The notes under the pieces were generated by a model. It had not been told where the DNA came from. It saw only the letters and a list, made by a program, of their open reading frames with translations, and ran no database searches. From positions 1 through 5,038 of the forward strand of contig SKFV01000220.1 of assembly GCA_007117785.1 (NCBI GenBank): a DNA stretch of 5,038 nucleotides, in the 5' to 3' direction. Position numbers and translations under genes: made by a program. Positions 1 to 4,367 of the stretch are shown here, in pieces. This stretch comes from Pseudomonas sp. (lineage in GTDB: Bacteria > Pseudomonadota > Gammaproteobacteria > Pseudomonadales > Pseudomonadaceae). Within the stretch, counting starts at the first letter, position 1. The number at the start of each line of letters is the position of its first letter.

Positions 1-7
1 AACAGCC

Positions 8-358
8 ATGAGCGCTTGTGACAAACATCCAAACCACAACCACCAGCATGGCCCTGGCTGTGGACATACAGCAATCAAGCACGACGGCCATGTGGACTAT
101 TTGCATGACGGGCATTTGCATCACATGCACGGTGACCATGTCGATGAGCACAGTCTTCCGGTAAATCAGCACAACCCCGATAATTGCACACCTAACCACC
201 AGTGCGCCGGGCATGCTGATGGTCATGTGCATGGGCCCGGATGCGGCCATGAACCCGTGCCACACGGTGATCATATTGATTATCTGGTAGATGGCCATCT
301 ACATCATCCGCACGGTGACCATTGTGACAATCATGGGCCGGTGACCGTTGTCCGTTGA
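8..358 (+). CDS. His-rich putative metal-binding protein with two internal repeats
   Basis: This encodes a 116-residue protein with 28 His and 6 Cys, rich in Asp and Gly, and with no signal peptide or membrane segment, so it is probably cytoplasmic. Two collinear 35-residue units (residues 14-48 and 75-109) each begin HGPGCGH and continue through H-x-x-H-[VI]-D-Y-L, DGHLHH and HGDH, ending D-x-H; they match at about 24 of 35 positions. Such dense His/Cys/Asp spacing fits Zn, Ni, Co or Cu binding, as a buffer or chaperone (inference). Similar small His-rich proteins occur in pseudomonads, where I recall no assigned function. ATG at 8 is used because MSACDKH looks like a natural N-terminus. Only 7 bases precede it, so neither the ribosome binding site nor upstream partners can be seen. 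It converges on the pirin gene. Confidence 0.8.
   Translation: MSACDKHPNHNHQHGPGCGHTAIKHDGHVDYLHDGHLHHMHGDHVDEHSLPVNQHNPDNCTPNHQCAGHADGHVHGPGCGHEPVPHGDHIDYLVDGHLHHPHGDHCDNHGPVTVVR
47..334 (+). repeat. Two-copy intragenic repeat encoding the His-rich module
   Basis: Bases 47-151 and 230-334 encode the two 35-residue units, separated by a 26-residue linker holding two Cys (C60, C66). The period is 61 codons with no indel between copies. The cores HGPGCGH, D-Y-L and DGHLHH are kept exactly while the joining residues have drifted, as expected for an old internal duplication under selection on the metal-ligand positions. Confidence 0.75.
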
Positions 359-368
359 TTATTGATGT

Positions 369-397
369 GCGGCAGTTGCCAGACTATCAGCTGCCGC
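369..397. terminator. Hairpin between convergent genes, possible weak bidirectional terminator
   Basis: GCGGCAG (369-375) pairs perfectly with CTGCCGC (391-397) across a 15-nt loop. It lies in the 53-bp gap between the stop codons of the His-rich gene (+) and the pirin gene (-), where a shared terminator is expected. Neither side has a clear T-run, so a strong intrinsic terminator is not supported. Confidence 0.35.
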
Positions 398-411
398 TTG
401 ATCAGCGTGAA

Positions 412-1278
412 TTACGGGTAAGGAATAAACTCCTCTTCATCGCCCGGCACAACAGGAAAACGCCCTGCTTGCCAGTCAGATTTGGCCTGCTCGATCAGTT
501 CCTTGCAGCTGGCAACAAAATTCCATTCGATAAAGCGTTTACCCAGGGACTCACCGCCGATCAGGACGATTTGCGTACTTTCACTGGCCTGAATCTCGAC
601 ATACTGGGTCCTGCCCAGAATGGCCATGCTGCCTTGCTCAACCGTGCTGTCGGCCAGCTTTACTGCGCCTTTGACCACATAGAGTCCGCGCTCGTCGGCA
701 TCGGGTAATTGCAGGCGTTGTCCGCTCTCAAGTGACGCTTCGATATAGAGCGCCGGGGAAAACACCGGCACCGGAGAGCTGACGCCATAAGCCGTGCCCA
801 TCAGGACGCGCACAGCGACGTCGTTGATAGATACTGACGGAATGTCGGCAGCTTCGACGTGATGAAATGCAGGCGACATGCTTTCATGCTCGCGATGCCG
901 CACGACATCCGCTTCGCGCTCGGAATGCACAATGCCGCGTCCGACCATCAGGTTGATATCGCCGGGGCGGACAGCCTGCTGAGTGCCCAGCGAATCGCGG
1001 TGCAGCATTTCACCGGCAAACAGATATGTTACCGTGGCCAGGCCGATATGCGGATGCGGGGGCACATTGACACCCTGCCCGGCAGGAAAACGTGTCGGCC
1101 CCATTTCATCGAAAAAGATCCAGGGTCCGACCATTTTCTTCTTCGCGGTCGGTAGCAAGCGACGCACGCTGAAACCGCCCAGATCGGCCGTGCGTGGTTG
1201 CAGAACCATCTCGATGGCGTTGCAACCCCCCTGTTCTGCCAGGCAATGACCATCCATTTCATTCAGCAAGTTGCTCAT
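412..1278 (-). CDS. Pirin family protein (bicupin) with an apparent internal deletion
   Basis: Pirins are cytoplasmic two-domain cupins binding one Fe. Bacterial members have quercetin dioxygenase or redox-linked regulatory roles, but the role here is unknown. From ATG at 1278 the product is 288 residues. The metal site is complete: H75 and H77 in the PHPHIG motif, then H118 and E120 in GRGIVHSE. VRRLLP and GPWIFFDEMGP precede it. The C-terminal cupin runs through VLMGTAYG and ends with the typical family tail EWNFV...DWQAGRFP..PGDEEEF. After HSEREADVVR the sequence jumps to HREHESMSPAFHH; the usual segment resembling LHGLQLWLALP is absent, removing a core strand of the N-terminal barrel. The frame is intact. 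A GTG at 1287 would add three residues, but ATG 1278 has a GAG at 8-nt spacing and better fits the promoter at 1301-1329. It is divergent from the Fnr-like gene. Confidence 0.88.
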   Translation of the reverse strand: MSNLLNEMDGHCLAEQGGCNAIEMVLQPRTADLGGFSVRRLLPTAKKKMVGPWIFFDEMGPTRFPAGQGVNVPPHPHIGLATVTYLFAGEMLHRDSLGTQQAVRPGDINLMVGRGIVHSEREADVVRHREHESMSPAFHHVEAADIPSVSINDVAVRVLMGTAYGVSSPVPVFSPALYIEASLESGQRLQLPDADERGLYVVKGAVKLADSTVEQGSMAILGRTQYVEIQASESTQIVLIGGESLGKRFIEWNFVASCKELIEQAKSDWQAGRFPVVPGDEEEFIPYP

Positions 1279-1300
1279 CCGGTTCACTCGTAATCGGGTA

Positions 1301-1329
1301 TTTATATCAGTATGGTCACCGACTGCCAG
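1301..1329 (-). promoter_or_regulatory. Candidate sigma-70 promoter for the pirin gene
   Basis: Read on the minus strand, CTGGCA (plus 1324-1329) and TATAAA (plus 1301-1306) are separated by 17 bp, matching 4/6 and 5/6 of the -35 and -10 consensus. Transcription would start near 1294, giving a leader of about 16 nt to the ATG at 1278 and leaving almost none for the GTG at 1287. An overlapping alternative, TTGCCG-17-CATACT, is also present. This is pattern matching only. Confidence 0.4.
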
Positions 1330-1344
1330 ACCGGCAACTGGCCA

Positions 1345-1426
1345 CGGTAAAAACTTATACCCCCTGAAATCCCCATGTTCCAGCCAGACAATGCCGGGAT
1401 TTTTACCGAATAGTTATGGGGGTATA
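1345..1426. repeat. Interlocking inverted repeats in the divergent pirin/fnr intergenic region
   Basis: Three perfect inverted pairs occur within 82 bp: CGGTAAAAA (1345-1353) with TTTTTACCG (1400-1408); TATACCCCC (1356-1364) with GGGGGTATA (1418-1426); AAATCCC (1367-1373) with GGGATTT (1396-1402). The first two cross each other and the first and third share bases, so the pairings are partly exclusive. The other bases of 1279-1493 hold the pirin promoter candidate, a small GCCAG/CTGGC inverted repeat (1325-1342) and the regulator's ribosome binding site. I found no convincing TTGAT-N4-ATCAA Fnr box and no clear promoter for the regulator. Confidence 0.55.
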
Positions 1427-1481
1427 TGGATATTGCCGAGGTGATGCACTAGCATAAAGCGCATATTCAAGACTGCGTTAC

Positions 1482-1487
1482 AGGAAG
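1482..1487 (+). promoter_or_regulatory. Ribosome binding site fixing the GTG start of the Fnr-like gene
   Basis: AGGAAG lies 6 nt before GTG 1494. An in-frame TAA at 1455-1457 excludes any far-upstream start, and no ATG lies between, so this site decides the start. Confidence 0.75.
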
Positions 1488-1493
1488 CACGCT

Positions 1494-2225
1494 GTGTCGA
1501 CTACTATCCCCTTGCGCGGTGCGGCTGAGCCTCATTGCAACGAATGTTCCCTGGTTTCACTCTGTTTGCCGGCCGCGTTGACCGAGCACGAACTCTTCCA
1601 GGTTGATCAGATCATAACCCGTGGCCGTACCCTGCAGCCTGGGGACGTGTTGTTTCGTCAGGGTGAACCCGCGTTGTCGGTGTTCGCCTTGCGCTCTGGA
1701 TCCCTGAAAAGTGTGGCGGTAACTGAAAAGGGTCAGGAACAGATCACTTCGTTCTACTTGCCGGGCGAGATGGTTGGCTTGTCAGCGTCGGACGGAGAAG
1801 ACTATCCGGTCACTACTCACGCCTTGGACACCAGTGCCGTATGTGAGGTGTCATTCGCGCGGCTGGACAACCTGAGTTCGCATTTACCGGTGCTGCGGCG
1901 GCATTTTCTCAAGTTGATGAGTCGGGAAATTCGCGATAGTCAGCAAATGATGCTGTTATTGTCGAAGAAAACCGCTGAACAGCGCATGGCGACCTTTTTG
2001 CTCGACCTTTCGGCCCGTTATCGCACCCGTGGCTACTCTGCCAGCAGCTTTCGCCTGGCCATGTCGCGACACGATATAGCTGACTATCTGGGTTTGGCGG
2101 TGGAGACGGTCTCGCGCGTGCTGACCCGCTTTGCCCAGGCTGATTTGCTCAGCGTGGACGGCAAACAGATCGATTTCAGGGTTGAGCCGGGTGATCTTTA
2201 CGCCCGGGTTGAAGAGCTGTTCTGA
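1494..2225 (+). CDS. fnr: Fnr/Anr-type oxygen-sensing transcriptional regulator (CRP/FNR family)
   Basis: This is a cytoplasmic DNA-binding regulator of 243 residues. An oxygen-labile [4Fe-4S] cluster should drive dimerisation and binding to TTGAT-N4-ATCAA sites. All four ligands are present: C15, C18, C24 and C117, corresponding to E. coli FNR C20, C23, C29 and C122. The alignment to FNR appears gap-free with an offset of 5 through the HTH, where E204, S207 and R208 in VETVSR match the FNR recognition residues E209, S212 and R213. The cyclic-nucleotide-type barrel covers about 45-120, the dimer helix about 135-160 and the winged HTH about 165-230. LLLSKKTAEQR is typical of pseudomonad Anr. 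Position 149 is Ser where FNR has Asp154, a dimerisation-control residue. The genomic neighbours are not those I recall for classical anr, so it could be the organism's Anr or a paralogue. The cysteines argue against Dnr, which lacks the cluster. Its 3' end overlaps the opposing acyltransferase gene. Confidence 0.9.
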   Translation: MSTTIPLRGAAEPHCNECSLVSLCLPAALTEHELFQVDQIITRGRTLQPGDVLFRQGEPALSVFALRSGSLKSVAVTEKGQEQITSFYLPGEMVGLSASDGEDYPVTTHALDTSAVCEVSFARLDNLSSHLPVLRRHFLKLMSREIRDSQQMMLLLSKKTAEQRMATFLLDLSARYRTRGYSASSFRLAMSRHDIADYLGLAVETVSRVLTRFAQADLLSVDGKQIDFRVEPGDLYARVEELF

Positions 2226-3349
2226 GTGTCTCCTTGCCGATAAGGCAATACTTCCCGGGCCTCCTGGTGATAGCGCTGCACACCCGCGCGCTCGCGCACC
2301 AGAAAATCCGCTACCGCCTCATGCAGGCCGGCTTGCAACTTGTGCCATGATTGGGTGATAACCGGCTCAAATCCGCGGATCAGTTTGTGTTCACCTTGCG
2401 CTCCGGCGTCAAAACGCTTCAATCCGAGCGCGATACAGCGCTGCATACCCTGATAGAAACAGGTCTCGAAATGCAGCCGATCGTATTCCTCCAGGCAGCC
2501 CCAGTAACGCCCATACAGGGTGTCGCTATCACTGAGAAACAGTGCCCCGGCCACTTCCCTGCCCTGGTGACAGGCAAACAACAGGTGTATCTGCTGTGGC
2601 ATCGCCGCAGCCAGCTCGGTAAAGAACGCCGGCGTTAGATAGGGTTGTTGGCCGCGTTTGTAATAGGTGGCGGCATAAAAGGGATAGAAGCTTTCCCAAT
2701 GACCAGGTTCCAGCTCAGCCCCCGAGCGCCAATAGAATTCAATGCCCTGCTCCGCTACCGATTGGCGTTCCTTGCGAAAGTTCTTGCGCTTGCGTGAGGT
2801 GCACTGGACCAGAAAGTCTTCAAACTCGTCATAGCCACGATTGAACCAGTGGAACTGGCAGCCAAGGCGCTGCAACCAGCCAGCAGCTTCCAGCTGGTCA
2901 TTTTCATGCCCGGTATTGAACAGCAAGTGCAGGCTGGAGACCTGATCAGCCTGCAGCGTGTGATCCAGGGTATTGAGCAGCAGATGCTGCGCAGCGACAT
3001 CACGACCCAGCAGGCGCGGCCCCTGCACCGGCGAAAAAGGCACGGCTGAGAGTAGCTTGGGATAGTAGGGCCGCCCTGCCCGCTCCCAGGCGTCAGCCCA
3101 TTGCCAGTCAAAGACATACTCGCCATAGGAGTGCTGCTTGGCATACAGGGGTAAAGCGGCCAACAAGTCACCCGTAGCAGACTCGACGACGCAATGGGCC
3201 GGCTGCCAGCCGCTGGCAGTGCAGACTGATCCGCTGCTTTCCAGCGCGTGCAAAAAGCCGTGCTGCATAAAGGGATAAGTGCCATCCAGCAAGCCATTCC
3301 AGGCGTCGGGGCTTATCTGTGAAAGGCTGTCCAGCTGGCGTATTTTCAT
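2198..3349 (-). CDS. COG3146 (FemAB-like, PF04339) GNAT-fold N-acyltransferase
   Basis: This encodes a predicted cytoplasmic acyltransferase of 383 residues, a normal length for this family; the substrate is unknown. Family hallmarks are visible: SRKRKNFRKER (185-195), LFLSDSDTLYGRYWG followed by EEYD-x-LHFETCFYQG (about 270-301), and FDAGAQGEHKLIRGFEP (313-329). The start is set at ATG 3349 (MKIRQLDSL) because the family begins here. The longer in-frame options, TTG at 3409 and ATG at 3397, add residues without family character and have no better ribosome binding site. No strong Shine-Dalgarno precedes 3349 either, so the start is moderately certain. The last 12 or so residues (GDTQNSSSTRA) lie largely in the 28-bp overlap with the Fnr-like gene and look like a run-on tail. 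The DUF2057 gene lies 109 bp upstream on the same strand with a REP-like palindrome between, so co-transcription is possible but unproven. Confidence 0.87.
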   Translation of the reverse strand: MKIRQLDSLSQISPDAWNGLLDGTYPFMQHGFLHALESSGSVCTASGWQPAHCVVESATGDLLAALPLYAKQHSYGEYVFDWQWADAWERAGRPYYPKLLSAVPFSPVQGPRLLGRDVAAQHLLLNTLDHTLQADQVSSLHLLFNTGHENDQLEAAGWLQRLGCQFHWFNRGYDEFEDFLVQCTSRKRKNFRKERQSVAEQGIEFYWRSGAELEPGHWESFYPFYAATYYKRGQQPYLTPAFFTELAAAMPQQIHLLFACHQGREVAGALFLSDSDTLYGRYWGCLEEYDRLHFETCFYQGMQRCIALGLKRFDAGAQGEHKLIRGFEPVITQSWHKLQAGLHEAVADFLVRERAGVQRYHQEAREVLPYRQGDTQNSSSTRA

Positions 3350-3365
3350 GCTGCAAGCATGCCAG

Positions 3366-3392
3366 TTGCCGCGGATGGGCGGCAAGCGGCAA
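3366..3392 (-). repeat. Leader hairpin with tandem 7-bp repeat upstream of the acyltransferase
   Basis: GCGGCAA occurs twice in tandem (3379-3385 and 3386-3392) and its reverse complement TTGCCGC once (3366-3372). The inner copy can form a 7-bp stem with a 6-nt loop; the outer copy can form the same stem with a 13-nt loop. In the minus-strand transcript the stem ends 16 nt before ATG 3349, close to the region where a ribosome would bind. Confidence 0.45.
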
Positions 3393-3411
3393 AGCATACC
3401 CGGAAACAATT

Positions 3412-3450
3412 AGGGACAGACCCCATTTAATCTGAATGGGGTCAGCTCCT
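3412..3450. repeat. REP-like intergenic palindrome
   Basis: GACCCCATT (3419-3427) pairs perfectly with AATGGGGTC (3435-3443) around a 7-nt loop. Imperfect pairing continues outward (AGGGACA with GCTCCT) to about 3412-3450. The GGGACAGACCCC...GGGGTCAG pattern resembles dispersed gammaproteobacterial palindromes of the kind linked to REP-associated tyrosine transposases (recalled resemblance, not searched). It sits just past the stop of the DUF2057 gene. No T-run follows on either strand, so it is not a standard terminator, though it could stabilise the mRNA 3' end. Confidence 0.5.
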
Positions 3451-3458
3451 GATGGACT

Positions 3459-4178
3459 TTATTGCGCCCATTCGAGGAATTGCTGGCGACTGTCGGGGGT
3501 AAGCAACAGCCAGAGTTGCTGCAGTGTGGTCATGGTCGCGTCGTTAGCCGGTAAGGTTGCAGATGCCGCAGGGTTTGTGGCCGGGCTTGGTTGCGCGGGA
3601 GTGTAGCTGACCTGTTGACGCGGCGCGGGAGCGATTGAGCTAGCTTGCAAAGGCATAACTATGTTGTCGCCTTCGTCTATTGAACTCTCAACACCGATGA
3701 TCCCAGCCAGAGGAGACGTCGGCCGAGCGCCGGCGCGGCTGGCAATGCGTTCCCCGCTACGTTGGTTTATTGCGGTGACTTCAAACCGATTACGTAACTC
3801 ACGGGCTTTTTCCAGCGAGTCGGGATCCGCATAATGCAGCGTCCAGACGTCTCCCGGGTTGCCGCCCAGTGCGACAACCGCATTGCGCGAGCGTATGACT
3901 TCGTGGCTCATACCACCGCCAATATCAAATACCCGCTTGTACATGACTACGATTTCGTAATCACCGGGCAAAAGCTCAAGCGCTTGCTCGCCACCGATGA
4001 GCCGGTTGGCGGCAGGAACACGCTGCCCATTGATACTCGTGACTTCAAGATCTTGAGGTACTTTGACCGTGAGCAGATTACTGCTGGCCTGCTCGTTACC
4101 GGGATACAGTCGAACATTTGATTGCTGGGCGCAGGCAGTCAGAAAAACAGCCAGGAAAATACAGAACAGGGCACGCAT
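3459..4178 (-). CDS. DUF2057 (YccT/CsgI family) putative outer-membrane lipoprotein
   Basis: This 239-residue envelope protein has a signal peptide at residues 1-15 and a lipobox LTA-C16. Ala at +2 of the mature protein suggests outer-membrane sorting. The central part (about 35-145) matches the DUF2057 pattern seen in E. coli YccT: a short strand LTVKV, then 'S-I-N-G-Q-R-V', then a 'L-L-P-G-D-Y-E-I-V-V' strand. E. coli YccT (CsgI) is reported to inhibit curli formation, but it has an ordinary signal peptide rather than a lipobox, so the role here is uncertain. A Pro/Ala-rich linker (about 180-215) leads to the C-terminal helix LQQLWLLLTPDSRQQFLEWA, which matches the family's 'LKYW...FLQWA' ending. 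GAGGA lies 6 nt before the ATG. A putative Pho box lies upstream at 4256-4273. Confidence 0.85.
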   Translation of the reverse strand: MRALFCIFLAVFLTACAQQSNVRLYPGNEQASSNLLTVKVPQDLEVTSINGQRVPAANRLIGGEQALELLPGDYEIVVMYKRVFDIGGGMSHEVIRSRNAVVALGGNPGDVWTLHYADPDSLEKARELRNRFEVTAINQRSGERIASRAGARPTSPLAGIIGVESSIDEGDNIVMPLQASSIAPAPRQQVSYTPAQPSPATNPAASATLPANDATMTTLQQLWLLLTPDSRQQFLEWAQ

Positions 4179-4184
4179 GAGTAG

Positions 4185-4189
4185 TCCTC
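4185..4189 (-). promoter_or_regulatory. Ribosome binding site of the DUF2057 lipoprotein gene
   Basis: GAGGA on the minus strand (TCCTC on plus) lies 6 nt before ATG 4178. It supports that start, which also places the lipobox at a normal distance from the N-terminus. Confidence 0.7.
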
Positions 4190-4206
4190 AATTCAGGTGG
4201 GTGCGT

Positions 4207-4242
4207 TGAGCGCTCAGGAATAGTGACCGCTTGAAGTCAAGC
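4207..4242. promoter_or_regulatory. Two perfect palindromes in the DUF2057 promoter region
   Basis: TGAGCGCTCA (4207-4216) is a perfect 10-bp palindrome. GCTTGA-AG-TCAAGC (4229-4242) is a dyad of two 6-bp arms around a 2-bp centre. Their centres are 24 bp apart, and both lie between the putative Pho box and the ribosome binding site, near where transcription would begin. They could be operators for an unknown dimeric regulator. Confidence 0.4.
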
Positions 4243-4255
4243 TTAAGGCTGTTTG

Positions 4256-4273
4256 ATGACAGTCAGATGACAA
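4256..4273 (-). promoter_or_regulatory. Putative Pho box (PhoB binding site) upstream of the DUF2057 gene
   Basis: On the minus strand the sequence reads TTGTCAT-CTGA-CTGTCAT: two 7-bp direct repeats with an 11-bp period. The second half-site equals the PhoB consensus CTGTCAT and the first differs at one base. It points toward the lipoprotein gene. Ten nt after it comes TAAGCT, at the normal -10 spacing for Pho promoters but only a 3/6 match. The implied leader is about 55 nt. The first half-site overlaps the end of the porin terminator's U-tract. Confidence 0.55.
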
Positions 4274-4317
4274 AAAACCGGGTTGTTGCAGCGCTTGCGC
4301 ACTGCCCCAACCCGGTT
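4272..4317 (-). terminator. Rho-independent terminator of the porin gene
   Basis: AACCGGGTTG (4276-4285) pairs perfectly with CAACCCGGTT (4308-4317). Inside, GCAG/CTGC and CGC/GCG extend the stem to a 2-nt tip with small bulges. On the minus strand the stem is followed by TTTTTT (plus A-run 4272-4277). It lies about 50 bp beyond the porin stop codon, so it separates porin transcripts from the DUF2057 gene. Confidence 0.88.
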
Positions 4318-4324
4318 ATCAAAT

Positions 4325-4350
4325 CCCTCATCACGGAGCACACGTGAGGG
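4325..4350. repeat. Small hairpin between the porin stop codon and its terminator
   Basis: CCCTCA (4325-4330) pairs with TGAGGG (4345-4350) over a 14-nt loop in the porin 3' untranslated region. It has no T-run of its own, so it may only add 3'-end stability. Confidence 0.35.
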
Positions 4351-4367
4351 CCTAACGGGGATAAAGC

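Noticed and set aside
355..708. 117-residue plus-strand ORF starting in the stop codon of the His-rich gene
   Set aside because: It is antisense to the well-supported pirin gene, starts at TTG without a ribosome binding site, and shows no recognisable protein character.
859..1249. Two plus-strand ORFs antisense to the pirin gene
   Set aside because: They are shadow frames of a conserved coding region, with no start signals and composition typical of reverse-frame translation.
1444..1452. Minimal ORF ATG-CAC-TAG upstream of the fnr-like gene, as a possible leader peptide
   Set aside because: The GAGG before it is only 2 nt from the ATG, too close to act, and a two-codon ORF is expected by chance.
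1288..1493. Fnr/Anr box (TTGAT-N4-ATCAA) suggesting autoregulation
   Set aside because: I read both strands and found no site with both half-sites acceptable.
2234..2248. TTGCC-GATAA-GGCAA hairpin just after the fnr-like stop codon, as a terminator
   Set aside because: The stem is only 5 bp, no T-run follows, and it lies in acyltransferase coding sequence.
2755..3297. 180-residue minus-strand ORF inside the acyltransferase gene
   Set aside because: It is an alternate frame of the COG3146 gene, rich in Cys, Ser and Arg in the way of an out-of-frame translation, whereas the main frame carries all family motifs.
3459..4178. DUF2057 gene as a true curli-system component (csgI) with curli genes nearby
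   Set aside because: Only family resemblance supports it; there are no csg genes in the window and the lipobox differs from E. coli YccT, so no symbol was assigned.
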